A stretch of DNA of 64,000 nucleotides. Origin: Methylocystis sp. GTDB taxonomy: Bacteria; Pseudomonadota; Alphaproteobacteria; Rhizobiales; Beijerinckiaceae. Of this stretch, positions 31,066 through 39,243 are shown piece after piece (within the stretch, counting starts at the first letter, position 1; the number at the start of each line of letters is the position of its first letter). Where the stretch lies: NCBI GenBank assembly GCA_020252485.1, contig JADCCX010000008.1, positions 124,001-188,000 of the forward strand, in the 5' to 3' direction. The position numbers and the translations under genes were made by a program. Under the pieces are notes generated by a model that saw only the letters and a list, made by a program, of their open reading frames with translations, did not search any database and was not told the DNA's origin.

Positions 31066-31287
31066 TTAATGACATCTTGCCGATCACGCGGGATTGGACG
31101 GACTGACATTGCGGACCGTCTTCTACAAGGTGCAGGATTGACTGTCATCAATCGTTGGGCCGTCCTCAAGCCAGATCGCAGCAATACCCCTACACGGCAC
31201 GGCTTGCTGGCGCTCATCTCCAGCCGCAACGCAGTTGGTTCCATCTCATCGCGCCATGCTCTAAGGTGGCGATTGAGGTGCTTTAGC

Positions 31288-31782
31288 ATGGACTGGGACA
31301 GGACGAGACCGGGCGAAATCGAGGCTCCCCTGCCGGGACGGGCCGACGCGCGCCTCGTCTTCATCGGCGTGATCCGGACGCCGTTCGCGACGCGCGACGA
31401 TTGTCCACGCCAAGGCAAGGGAGACGGACCAATCTGCCGGATCGAGATTTTCGCGCCTTGGCGGCCGGCGCTGACGGGTCTTGACCGTTTCGCCCGCGTC
31501 GAGGTGCTCTACTGGATGCACCAGGCGCGGCGTGACCTCGTGCTGCAGAGCCCGAAAGGGAACGGCGAAACCCACGGTACCTTCGCGCTGCGATCTCCGG
31601 TGCGGCCTAACCCGATCGCAACGTCCTTATGCGATCTGGCGGCTATCGAGGATGGCGCGATCGTCGTGCGCGGACTGGATTGCGTCGACGGCACGCCGCT
31701 TCTCGATCTGAAGCCTGACCGCTGCGCCTACACTCCGCTCGCCCCGCCAAATCCCGGCGAGTTCAAGGAGGCGACGCCATGA
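31288..31782 (+). CDS. TrmO/TsaA-like methyltransferase domain protein
   Basis: 164 residues: ARLVFIGVIRTPFATRDDCPRQGKGDG at about 22-48, then EVLYWMHQARRDL, SPVRPNPIATSL and GLDCVDGTPLLDLKPD, the hallmark blocks of the TsaA/UPF0066 family. E. coli TrmO (about 235 residues) uses this domain to methylate t6A37 in tRNA; this copy lacks the C-terminal domain. The start at 31288 follows a 220-base leader. Its stop overlaps the binding-protein start (ATGA), which ties it to the ABC transporter. A role with a small-molecule ligand instead of tRNA is possible. Confidence 0.8.
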   Translation: MDWDRTRPGEIEAPLPGRADARLVFIGVIRTPFATRDDCPRQGKGDGPICRIEIFAPWRPALTGLDRFARVEVLYWMHQARRDLVLQSPKGNGETHGTFALRSPVRPNPIATSLCDLAAIEDGAIVVRGLDCVDGTPLLDLKPDRCAYTPLAPPNPGEFKEATP

Positions 31783-32807
31783 GCGTGAACCGACGCGCCG
31801 CGGTCGTGGGCGGCCTCGCTTCGATTGCGGCTCCACATATTGCCCGCGCCGAGACGTTGACCGACGCTGCCGGCCGCGCCGTCGCGATTCCTTCCCGCAT
31901 GGAACGGGTCTTTCCTGCCGGACCGCCTGCCGCGATCACCCACTACACGCTGCAGCCGCGCACCCTTCTCGGCTGGCCGCGCGCCAATCGCGGCGCAGAA
32001 CTCATCTATCTCGATCCGGATGTGGCGACGCGGCCGGAGCTTGGCCGCCTGACCGGGCGCGGCAACACGACGAATCTGGAAGTTCTCCTCCAGCTTCGAC
32101 CAGACCTGATCCTCGACATCGGGTCGACCGCGCGCACCTTCGTGGAGACCGCAGATCGTGTTCAGGCCCAAACCGGCATTCCCTACGCGCTTCTCGACGG
32201 TCGGTTCGAGGCGATCCCGGCGAGCTATCGGCTGCATGGCCGACTGGTGGGGGAGACGGCGCGGGCCGAAGAGCTGGCGCGCTTCTGTGAGGATATCGTT
32301 GCGACGTGCCGGTCGCGGGTTGCGGGCGTGCCGCGTGAGCGTCGGCCGCGCGTCTATTATGCGCGCGGGCCGCGCGGGCTCGATACCGGCCTTGGCGGTT
32401 CGATCAACGTCGAGACAATCGAGTTCATGGGCGCGGTCAACGTCGCTGGCGGGACACGCGGGGGGCTCGCGACCGTTTCGCTGGAACAGGTGTTCGCCTG
32501 GGACCCGGAGGTCATCATCACCATCGACCGCGAGTTCGCCGGCGCCGTCCGGCGCGATCCGTCATGGGCGGGCGTGCGCGCGGTAACGGAGGGGCGCGTG
32601 CATCTGTCGCCGAAGCTGCCTTTCGGCTGGGTCGACTTCCCGCCTTCCGTCAACCGGATGCCTGGGCTGATCTGGCTCGGCAAGATCCTCTATCCCAGCC
32701 TTTTCCCGGAGGACCTCGTCGCATTCACGCGTGACTTCTACGCCCGCTTCTATCATCGCACGCCGAACGACGTTCAAATCGCGGCCGTCCTCGAAGGACG
32801 GGAATGA
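31779..32807 (+). CDS. ABC transporter substrate-binding protein, FecB/BtuF-type
   Basis: 342 residues. A short twin-arginine-like export signal (MSVNRRAAVVGGLASIAAPHIARAE) is followed by the cluster A-2 fold of metal-chelate receptors: LTDAAGRAVAIPSRMERVFPAG, LLQLRPDLILDIGS near residue 105, and MGAVNVAGGT...VSLEQVFAWDPEVIIT near 215-245. The ligand could be an iron-siderophore, haem, cobalamin or an oxyanion such as molybdate; sequence alone does not decide. It is overlapped by four bases at both ends by its operon partners. Confidence 0.85.
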   Translation: MSVNRRAAVVGGLASIAAPHIARAETLTDAAGRAVAIPSRMERVFPAGPPAAITHYTLQPRTLLGWPRANRGAELIYLDPDVATRPELGRLTGRGNTTNLEVLLQLRPDLILDIGSTARTFVETADRVQAQTGIPYALLDGRFEAIPASYRLHGRLVGETARAEELARFCEDIVATCRSRVAGVPRERRPRVYYARGPRGLDTGLGGSINVETIEFMGAVNVAGGTRGGLATVSLEQVFAWDPEVIITIDREFAGAVRRDPSWAGVRAVTEGRVHLSPKLPFGWVDFPPSVNRMPGLIWLGKILYPSLFPEDLVAFTRDFYARFYHRTPNDVQIAAVLEGRE

Positions 32808-33823
32808 GACACGGGATTGGTGCGCTCGGCGGGATCGCGCTCGGCACGGCCATGCTTGCTTTGTCGGTCGCCATCGCCTTTTCGGTTGGCCGGTTTCCAG
32901 TCGGTTTCGCCGATCTCGTGCGAGCGCTCTGGGCTGCGGCAAGCGGCGCGCCATCTGGGCTTTCGCCCGCCGCCGAGGCGGTGATCTTCAATATCCGGGG
33001 GCCGCGCGTCGTCGCCGCCATCCTGTGCGGCGCAGCGCTTGCAGTCGCCGGGGCCGCGTTCCAGGGGCTGTTCCGCAATCCGCTGGTCTCTCCCGACATT
33101 CTCGGCGCGTCATCCGGCGCGGCGCTGGGAGCGGTCCTCGGCATCTTCCTTTCGCTCGGCATCTTCGGCATCCAGGCGCTCGCCTTCGGCGGCGGACTTC
33201 TGGCCGTCGCACTCGTCTACATGATCGGATCGAGCATCCGGTCCGGCGATACGGTCTTGATCCTCGTTCTGACCGGCGTTGTCGTCGGTTCGCTGCTTGG
33301 CGCGGGCGTTGGCCTCATGAAGTACCTTGCCGATCCCTATAACCAGCTTCCCGCCATGACCTTCTGGCTGCTCGGCAGCCTCGCGGGCACGGACCGAAGC
33401 GACCTTGCGCCGCTGTTCGGACCGATCGCGCTCGGCACGGCCGTTCTTCTCGCTCTGCGCTGGCGGATGAACGTCCTCTCGCTCCCGGAGGAGGAAGCGC
33501 GCGCTCTCGGTCTGGCGACCGGACCGATCCGGATCGCCATCGTGGCGGCGGCGACCCTCGTCACCTCGGCGAGCGTGGCTGCGGCTGGCATCATCGGCTG
33601 GGTGGGGCTTATCGTTCCGCACATGGCGCGCTTCCTCGTCGGGCCCGCGTTCGGGCGGCTGATGCCGACCGCCGCTCTGCTTGGCGGCGGCTACATGCTC
33701 GCGATCGACACGCTGGCGCGCTCGGCTGCGCAGGTGGAGATTCCGCTCGGCATCCTCACCGCCGTGATCGGTACGCCCGTCTTCATCTGGCTCCTGGCCT
33801 CCTCGCGCAAGACCTGGACCTGA
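32804..33823 (+). CDS. ABC transporter permease, FecCD family
   Basis: 339 residues with about ten helices. FecCD signatures are RGPRVVAAILCGAALAVAGAAFQGLFRNPL-type sequence at about residues 65-94, LGASSGAALGA near 105, FWLLGSLAGT near 187, and GIIGWVGLIVPHMARFLVGP near 263-282, which forms the ATPase coupling region. It is the inner-membrane channel for the receptor encoded just upstream, with which it overlaps by four bases. Confidence 0.92.
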   Translation: MRHGIGALGGIALGTAMLALSVAIAFSVGRFPVGFADLVRALWAAASGAPSGLSPAAEAVIFNIRGPRVVAAILCGAALAVAGAAFQGLFRNPLVSPDILGASSGAALGAVLGIFLSLGIFGIQALAFGGGLLAVALVYMIGSSIRSGDTVLILVLTGVVVGSLLGAGVGLMKYLADPYNQLPAMTFWLLGSLAGTDRSDLAPLFGPIALGTAVLLALRWRMNVLSLPEEEARALGLATGPIRIAIVAAATLVTSASVAAAGIIGWVGLIVPHMARFLVGPAFGRLMPTAALLGGGYMLAIDTLARSAAQVEIPLGILTAVIGTPVFIWLLASSRKTWT

Positions 33824-33831
33824 GCGGCGTC

Positions 33832-34596
33832 ATGACCCTCGCCGCCAAAAACCTGACCTACGGGTACCGCGACACAACGGTGGGAAGCGGGGCGACGCTT
33901 GCCATAGAGGCAGGGGAAGTGACGGCCTTGCTCGGTCCGAACGGCGGCGGCAAAACCACGCTGCTCAAGACCATGCTTGGCCTATTGAGCCCTCTGGGCG
34001 GCGCCGTCACGCTTGACGGGCATGACCTCGAGGGCCTGTCAGTCGCCGATCGCGCGAAGGCAATCGGCTACGTTCCGCAGGCCAGCGCTTCGCCCTTCGC
34101 CTTCACCGCCTCCGAGATCGTGTTGATGGGCCGGACCGCCCATGCCGGATTGTTCGCCGCCCCCACGGCGAAGGACCGCGGGATCGCCGCCTCGGCGCTT
34201 GACCGGCTCGGGATCGCGCATCTTTCCGAACGCCCGATCACGATGATCTCAGGGGGCGAGCGGCAACTCGTCCTCATCGCGCGCGCTCTCGCGCAGGCGC
34301 CGCGCTTCCTCGTGCTCGACGAACCGACGGCGAGCCTCGACTTCGGCAATCAGGGCAAGGTCATGCGGCGTCTCGGCGGGTTCGCGGAGGAAGGCCTCGG
34401 GGTGTTGTTCACCACGCACGATCCCAACCACGCCGCGCGGTTCGCCGATCGGGTGGCGCTGCTCGGGCGCGGGACCATTTTGGCGCAAGGGCCTGTACGT
34501 GAACATCTGACGTCAGAGGCGCTTGCCGATCTCTACGCAGCGCCCGTCGACCTGGTGCGCGATGAAGCTGGCCGCAGCGCCTATCTGCCGGGTTAA
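33832..34596 (+). CDS. ABC transporter ATP-binding protein, FecE/FepC type
   Basis: 254 residues. Walker [13 protein letters not shown] near residue 42, signature [15 protein letters not shown] near 139, Walker [15 protein letters not shown] near 160 and the switch His in FTTHDPNH. It drives import through the FecCD-type permease encoded eight bases upstream. Its stop lies only 25 bases before the right copy of the dusA repeat, so the operon fills the inserted segment to its edge. Confidence 0.93.
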   Translation: MTLAAKNLTYGYRDTTVGSGATLAIEAGEVTALLGPNGGGKTTLLKTMLGLLSPLGGAVTLDGHDLEGLSVADRAKAIGYVPQASASPFAFTASEIVLMGRTAHAGLFAAPTAKDRGIAASALDRLGIAHLSERPITMISGGERQLVLIARALAQAPRFLVLDEPTASLDFGNQGKVMRRLGGFAEEGLGVLFTTHDPNHAARFADRVALLGRGTILAQGPVREHLTSEALADLYAAPVDLVRDEAGRSAYLPG

Positions 34597-34620
34597 GGCA
34601 GAGCAGCGGCGACCAATGAG

Positions 34621-34722
34621 CACGGCGCCGGGCGTCACCATCTCCGTATAGAGGCGCGCCCGCCGCGACAGGATGCGATGGAAGGACCGGCAATGCCGGT
34701 CCGTCCAGTCCATCATCGGGGC
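34621..34722. repeat. Right copy of 102-bp direct repeat (dusA attachment-like site)
   Basis: Same-orientation copy of 30934-31035 with two substitutions. It begins immediately after the inserted cargo and runs into the original, native start of dusA. It marks the right junction of the integrated segment. Confidence 0.88.
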
Positions 34723-34755
34723 GACGCTGAAGCGGATATCGAGAGGCGAAAGCAT
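34621..34755 (-). pseudogene. dusA: Displaced native 5' fragment of dusA
   Basis: From an ATG at 34755 the reverse strand reads [17 protein letters not shown] and then [28 protein letters not shown] in two blocks, the normal start of DusA. After base 34621 it runs into unrelated DNA of the cargo and stops at 34513. This is the ancestral start of the gene now found at 30061-31065; its first ten residues (high-GC codons) differ from those of the rebuilt gene. It probably still has the original promoter. Confidence 0.88.
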
Positions 34756-34803
34756 GGCGGGGCCATAGCACGGCTGCGCCGCCGGCGTCACGCGCCCCCT
34801 CCC

Positions 34804-35634
34804 TCAGAAGACCAGCGACCAGAGGAAGCGCAGGCAGACCAGCACGAGGAAAATGCCGAAGGCGATTTCCAGCTGCCGCTTGCGCAGCCGATACGCCAGC
34901 CGCGCCCCATAGGGCGCGAAGAAGGTGCTGGTCGGCGCGATCAGCAGCACGCCGATCAACGACACGAAGCCGATGGAGAGCGGCGGCAGTTCCGCCATCC
35001 TGGGCCAGCCTGCCGCCATGAAGCCGATGGCGCCGGGGATCGAGATCAGCACGCCAAGCCCGGACGAAGTCGCGATGGCGCGGTGGATCGGCGCGCCGTA
35101 GGCCGTCATGAAGACACTGGCCAGTTGCCCGCCGCCGATCCCCATCAGCGAGGAGAGCACGCCGATGATGACGCCGTAGAGGCGCATCGGCAGGCCGGCC
35201 GGCAGCGTATCGCCGAGCTTCCATCTCTCGCTGCCGAAGAAGAGTTTAGCGGCGATGAGGCTGGCGATGGCGACGAAAACGATCTTGAACAGGCCGGGCG
35301 GCGCATAGCGCGCGATCCCCGAGCCAACCAGAACGCCCAGCACCACCGGCGCCGCCCAGAGCTTCAGCACCGCCATATCCACCGCCCCCTTGGCGTAATG
35401 CGTGCGGAAGGACTGGATCGAGGTCGGGATGATCACCGCGAGGCTGGTGCCGACCGAGAGCGGCATGCGCAGCTCCTCCGGCACATGCATCAGGCCGAAG
35501 ACGGCGTAGATGACAGGCACGATGATCGCCCCGCCGCCGACGCCGAAAAGGCCGGCCAGAAGCCCGGTGGCGACGCCCCCGGCAATCAGGCCGGCGACGG
35601 CATAGGCAAGTTCATTCAGGGGTATGCCGAACAT
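34804..35634 (-). CDS. TauE/SafE family membrane permease
   Basis: 276 residues with about eight helices. The paired family motifs are GLLAGLFGVGGGAIIVPVIY near residues 24-43 and GVLSSLMGIGGGQLASVFM near 158-176. Members are thought to export sulfite, sulfonates or related organic anions. It lies upstream of the displaced dusA fragment on the same strand, so it was probably part of the ancestral dusA locus before the insertion. Substrate unknown. Confidence 0.88.
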   Translation of the reverse strand: MFGIPLNELAYAVAGLIAGGVATGLLAGLFGVGGGAIIVPVIYAVFGLMHVPEELRMPLSVGTSLAVIIPTSIQSFRTHYAKGAVDMAVLKLWAAPVVLGVLVGSGIARYAPPGLFKIVFVAIASLIAAKLFFGSERWKLGDTLPAGLPMRLYGVIIGVLSSLMGIGGGQLASVFMTAYGAPIHRAIATSSGLGVLISIPGAIGFMAAGWPRMAELPPLSIGFVSLIGVLLIAPTSTFFAPYGARLAYRLRKRQLEIAFGIFLVLVCLRFLWSLVF

Positions 35635-35666
35635 GAGCCGCTACGATGAGAACCTTGCAATGCCGC

Positions 35667-35999
35667 TCAGGACCGAAGAAAGAAGCCGCGATCTGCCGCA
35701 AAATCGAGTGTGCGCCGGTAAAAATGACGGGACGTCGATTCGGTTACAAAGTATACGACCTCGACACCATTCACAATTTGGACAGCGTCGCGCATGTCTT
35801 TAGCGGTTGCCGCATCGTAGAAACCGATCGCCGGACCCTCGCGCTGCGTTCCATCTTCATAGAGGTCAACAGCCCAACTGATCGACGGCAGGGCGGGCAA
35901 ACCCAGCCTTTCGTGCGGGATGCCCATCAGCCGGATGATCTCGTCGCGGGCGGCATCGGCAAGCGTGAAATTGATGGGCAGGATATCCGTGTTCAGCAT
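35667..35999 (-). CDS. Hypothetical protein, downstream gene of an AT-rich pair
   Basis: 110 residues, no signal peptide. The protein has a compact alpha/beta look (DEIIRLMGIPHERLG, SWAVDLYEDGTQ, DAVQIVNGVEVVYFVTESTSRHFYRR) but no domain I recognise. It starts six bases after the stop of the upstream small gene, so the two form an operon. Base composition is lower in GC than the flanking genes, suggesting transfer. If the upstream gene is a toxin-like protein, this could be its immunity partner; that is speculation. Confidence 0.65.
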   Translation of the reverse strand: MLNTDILPINFTLADAARDEIIRLMGIPHERLGLPALPSISWAVDLYEDGTQREGPAIGFYDAATAKDMRDAVQIVNGVEVVYFVTESTSRHFYRRTLDFAADRGFFLRS

Positions 36000-36005
36000 G
36001 ATCGC

Positions 36006-36401
36006 TCACTTCTTCGGAAAATTGTCATTGAGGTTACGGCCATGCGATGTGCCTCCCTCTGTCGTCCATTTTGGACAAGGGAAATTTGTCGGCCCTTCAA
36101 TCATCCGAAGGTGCCCACCGTAACTGTAAACGCAGTAGCGCCCCCCAGGATAAGGCAACTCCGCATAAAGATCGCCGCCAAACGCAGCGACCCTAAAGGC
36201 TAGATCATCACCCTGCGAGTAGCCGCCGCCGCTCGTCCATTGTCCCCCGTCCGGTCCGCCCGCAGGCACTCGCGGTTGGGTCGGACTATATTTTCGCAGA
36301 CACCCCATTAGTCGGACCTCGGCCAAGGCGATCTTCACCTCGGACAATGCGCTTTTTGCATGCAAGGGGCTTGAAATCATCGCTGAAAAACTCCTATACA
36401 A
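36006..36401 (-). CDS. Hypothetical protein with QPRVPAGGPDGGQWT motif
   Basis: 131 residues. Residues about 41-57 read QPRVPAGGPDGGQWTSG, a linker-like motif that I associate with alphaproteobacterial phage- or toxin-related proteins. The C-terminal part (DLYAELPYPGGRYCVYSYGG, FPCPKWTTEGG) is short, aromatic-rich and has a few cysteines. There is no standard signal peptide. The promoter side (36402-36440) is strongly AT-rich. It is co-transcribed with the 110-residue gene. A role in conflict or as a secreted effector is possible but unproven. Confidence 0.6.
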   Translation of the reverse strand: MYRSFSAMISSPLHAKSALSEVKIALAEVRLMGCLRKYSPTQPRVPAGGPDGGQWTSGGGYSQGDDLAFRVAAFGGDLYAELPYPGGRYCVYSYGGHLRMIEGPTNFPCPKWTTEGGTSHGRNLNDNFPKK

Positions 36402-36449
36402 GGAATATATTCATATAACTACGAAGATGTCAAGTCGGGCCTGAAACCT

Positions 36450-37367
36450 TTACCCCGCCAGATGCCGCTCCAGCCAGCCGAGCAGCACGTCCGGCACCTC
36501 CTCCGGAATGTAATGCCCCGACGCGACCGCCCCGCCCCGCACCTCGTCGGCCCATTCCCGCCAGCTGGCGAGAACATCGAAGTTCGGGCCAACGGCGCCT
36601 TGCGCGCCCCAAAGCGCCAGGAGCGGCGCCTTGATCTTCAGCTTGCCGAGATCGGCGGCATCCTGCTCCATATCCACCGTCGCGGAAGCGCGGTAATCCT
36701 CGCAGGATCCATGGATCGTGGCGGACATGGCGAAGCAGCGCTCGTATTCCGCGAAGGCGACAGGGTGGAAGAGTTCGATCCCCTGCGGACCCCGGCCCAT
36801 ATGCTGCCGGATGAAGAAGGATGGATCGGCCCCGATCATCCGCTCCGGGACGGGCGCCTCCCTGATCAGGAAAAACCAATGCCAATAGGCCCGGGCGAAA
36901 GCATCCGTCGTGTTGCGGTACATGTGCAGCGTCGGCGCGATATCGAGCACGGTGAGCGTCTGCACCGCGTCCGGGAAGTCAAGCGCCAGCCGGTGCGCCA
37001 CGCGCCCGCCCCGATCGTGGCCGACGAGATTGAAGCGCTCGAATCCGAGCGCCGCCATCGCGCGCAGCTGGTCCCGCGCCATCGCGCCCTTGCGATAGGG
37101 CGAATGCTGCGCATCCGTTACCGGCTTGGCGCTATCCCCATAGCCCGTCAGATCCGTGGCGATCACGGTGAAGCGCCTCGCCAGTTCCGGTGCGACGCGA
37201 TGCCAGATCGCATGCGTCTGCGGATAGCCATGCAGCAGCAGCAGCGGCGGGCCGGAGCCGCCGATGATTCCATGAATGGAGAGGCCGCCGGCGTCGATAT
37301 CGAAGGTGCTAAATCCGGGGAAGAGAATGGCGTCGGCCGCTTGCGAGGTCATGCCGGAGGCGTTCAT
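36450..37367 (-). CDS. Alpha/beta hydrolase, fluoroacetate/haloacetate dehalogenase type
   Basis: 305 residues. By alignment from memory with the Rhodopseudomonas fluoroacetate dehalogenase RPA1163, all key residues are present. They are the nucleophile Asp118 with Arg119 and Arg122 (GHDRGGRV), Asp142 (VLDIAP), the halide pocket His163-Trp164 (YWHWFF) and Tyr225 (CEDYRA), and the base His285 (SGHYIPEE). The reaction would convert a haloacetate to glycolate and halide. Epoxide hydrolase-like activity remains possible. It overlaps the end of the tartrate dehydrogenase gene by four bases, so it belongs to a carboxylate-catabolism operon. Confidence 0.83.
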   Translation of the reverse strand: MNASGMTSQAADAILFPGFSTFDIDAGGLSIHGIIGGSGPPLLLLHGYPQTHAIWHRVAPELARRFTVIATDLTGYGDSAKPVTDAQHSPYRKGAMARDQLRAMAALGFERFNLVGHDRGGRVAHRLALDFPDAVQTLTVLDIAPTLHMYRNTTDAFARAYWHWFFLIREAPVPERMIGADPSFFIRQHMGRGPQGIELFHPVAFAEYERCFAMSATIHGSCEDYRASATVDMEQDAADLGKLKIKAPLLALWGAQGAVGPNFDVLASWREWADEVRGGAVASGHYIPEEVPDVLLGWLERHLAG

Positions 37368-38452
37368 ATTTCGCTGGCCAGCGCCCTGCCTGCCTCTTCC
37401 GTCGAGAGTTTGCCGCCAAGATCCCGCGTCCGGCCCTTTTCGCTGGCCAGCACGCGCTCGATGGCGCTGACGATATCGTCATGCGCTGCGCGCTCGCCCA
37501 GGTGATCGAGCATCATGGCGGCGGACCAGACCTGCCCGACGGGGTTCGCGATCCCCTGCCCGGCGATATCGGGCGCGGAGCCATGCACCGGCTCGAACAG
37601 CGAGGGCATGCCGCCCGCGGGGTTGATGTTGCCGGAAGGCGCGATGCCGATCGTGCCCGTGCAGGCGGGGCCGAGATCGGAGAGGATATCGCCGAAGAGA
37701 TTGGAGGCGACCACCACGTCGAACCAATGCGGGTTCAGCACGAAATGCGCGGTCAGGATATCGATATGGTATTGATCGACCTTGAGGCCGGGGTAGCCCT
37801 TTTTCATCTCGGCCACGCGCTCATCCCAATAAGGCATGGTGATCGAGATGCCGTTGGACTTGGTCGCCGAGGTGAGATGCTTCTTCGGCCGCCTCTGGGC
37901 GAGATCGAAGGCGAATTTCAGGATGCGGTCGACGCCGATGCGCGACATCACCGTCTCCTGCACGACGAATTCGCGCTCGGTGCCCGCGAACATGCGCCCG
38001 CCAATCGACGAATACTCGCCCTCCGTGTTCTCGCGCACGACATAGAAATCAATGTCGCCGGGCTTGCGGCCAGCCAGCGGTGACGGCACGCCGGGCATCA
38101 GCTTCACCGGGCGGAGATTCACATATTGGTCGAAATCCCGCCGGAAGCGCAAAAGCGAACCCCAGAGCGAAATGTGATCGGGAATCTTCTCCGGCCAGCC
38201 GACGGCGCCGAAGAAGATCGCGTCATGGCCGCCGATCTGCTGCTTCCAGTCCTCGGGGAGCATCTGCCCGTGCTTCGCATAGTAATCGTAGCTCGAAAAA
38301 CCGAAGTGATCGCATTCGAGCTGGAAGCCGTGTTTCCTCGCGGCCGCTTCCAGCGCGCGCAGGCCTTCGGGCATCACCTCCTTGCCGATGCCGTCCCCGG
38401 CGATGACGGCAATGCGGTAGCGGCGGTTGGTCGATGGACGGGAAACGGACAA
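37364..38452 (-). CDS. ttuC: Tartrate dehydrogenase / decarboxylating beta-hydroxyacid dehydrogenase
   Basis: 362 residues of the isocitrate/isopropylmalate dehydrogenase family, TTUC subgroup. The N-terminal IAVIAGDGIGKEVMPEG begins the fold. DFYVVRENTEGEYSSIGG near residue 136, and the metal/cofactor region NLFGDILSDLGPACTGTIGIAPSGNINP near 251-278, follow the TtuC pattern. It oxidises tartrate or D-malate using NAD and Mn/Mg. It is divergent from the tctBAC transporter across 290 bases, which fits uptake plus catabolism of a hydroxy-dicarboxylate. Confidence 0.88.
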   Translation of the reverse strand: MSVSRPSTNRRYRIAVIAGDGIGKEVMPEGLRALEAAARKHGFQLECDHFGFSSYDYYAKHGQMLPEDWKQQIGGHDAIFFGAVGWPEKIPDHISLWGSLLRFRRDFDQYVNLRPVKLMPGVPSPLAGRKPGDIDFYVVRENTEGEYSSIGGRMFAGTEREFVVQETVMSRIGVDRILKFAFDLAQRRPKKHLTSATKSNGISITMPYWDERVAEMKKGYPGLKVDQYHIDILTAHFVLNPHWFDVVVASNLFGDILSDLGPACTGTIGIAPSGNINPAGGMPSLFEPVHGSAPDIAGQGIANPVGQVWSAAMMLDHLGERAAHDDIVSAIERVLASEKGRTRDLGGKLSTEEAGRALASEI

Positions 38453-38742
38453 GCGGGCACTCCTGGTGGATCAGATGAGCGATCGGCGGGCAGCTGGCGT
38501 CGATGGTTCCTCCGCCCGGGAACCGAGGCTCTCCATGCCGGGAGTTGCTCTTGCGATCAACCGCTTCCTGGTTGGATAATGCGCGGTTTCTCCACGGCGG
38601 CGCCGCCTTGGCGCGCGCCGCCTCGAACCATCAGCATGACTGGATTCATCGATCACTCGGATTGCGGAGAGCTGAAAAAACCGCTAGCCCTAACAGTAAA
38701 ACAAGTCCGACAATTCAACTGTCCTACGGGGAAACGATCCTA
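38453..38742. promoter_or_regulatory. Divergent regulatory region between ttuC and tctB
   Basis: A 290-base gene-free spacer carrying both promoters. An imperfect inverted repeat pairs AACCGC (about 38560) with GCGGTT (about 38582) around CCTGGTTGGATAAT. No regulator gene is adjacent. I could not identify confident -35/-10 boxes. Confidence 0.4.
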
Positions 38743-39228
38743 ATGGCTGACGACAGTGAGGCGGTTGGCGCATCGGGCCTGATCAAGAGCCCGCAGGACT
38801 TCGTTGGCGGCATCGCATTGCTGGCGATCGCCGTGGTGGCCTATTTCAGCATGTCGAGCCTCGGCACGATGCGGGGCTTTTCGTTCGGCGCCGGCACCGT
38901 TCCCCGGCTTTTCTGCCTGCTGCTCGGCGGCCTTTCCGTTTTGATCATCGTCTCGAGCTTCACCAACAAGGGGCCAAAGCTCGAGAACATCCCCTGGCGC
39001 GGGCCGGTGTTTATCCTCGCGTCTGTCGTGTTCTTCGGTTTCGCGATCCGGACGCTGGGGCTGGCGATCACCGGCGTGATCACGGTGCTGCTCTCCGGTG
39101 TCGCCGTGGAGGATTTCAAGATCGGCGAAGGCCTGATCTTCGCCGTCGTGATCACGGCATTCTGCGCCTTCCTCTTCCCCTTCGCCCTCGGCCAGCCCAT
39201 CCCGCTCTGGCCGACCTTCATCCGCTGA
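38743..39228 (+). CDS. tctB: Tripartite tricarboxylate transporter small subunit TctB
   Basis: 161 residues with four helices (near 20-38, 52-68, 82-112 and 125-150). It has the TctB pattern: QDFVGGIALLAIAVVAYF, then FSFGAGTVPRLFCLLLGGLSVLI. The family's function is as the small membrane partner of TctA. I chose the ATG at 38743, since the open frame before it is not family-like. First gene of tctB-tctA-tctC. Confidence 0.88.
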   Translation: MADDSEAVGASGLIKSPQDFVGGIALLAIAVVAYFSMSSLGTMRGFSFGAGTVPRLFCLLLGGLSVLIIVSSFTNKGPKLENIPWRGPVFILASVVFFGFAIRTLGLAITGVITVLLSGVAVEDFKIGEGLIFAVVITAFCAFLFPFALGQPIPLWPTFIR

Positions 39229-39243
39229 TCGAGGGGATTGACC

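Larger units (their letters stand above)
31036..34620. mobile_element. Integrated cargo segment in dusA (integrase not found)
   Basis: DNA lying between the two copies of the 102-bp dusA repeat. It carries a TrmO-like gene and a three-gene FecBCD-type ABC transporter, all pointing away from dusA, plus the new dusA start. Integrative elements and prophages that insert in dusA and restore its reading frame are described in the literature. No integrase, excisionase or phage gene is present, so this would be a decayed or recombined remnant, or a segment moved by homologous recombination. Confidence 0.75.

Noticed and set aside
31066-31287. Possible small gene or integrase remnant at the left end of the dusA insert
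   Set aside because: No frame shows tyrosine-recombinase motifs and none has a convincing start signal; it is treated as leader DNA.
34513-34620. Continuation of the displaced dusA frame into the ABC ATPase gene
   Set aside because: The residues after the repeat are antisense to the ATPase and match nothing in DusA; it is only read-through into cargo DNA.
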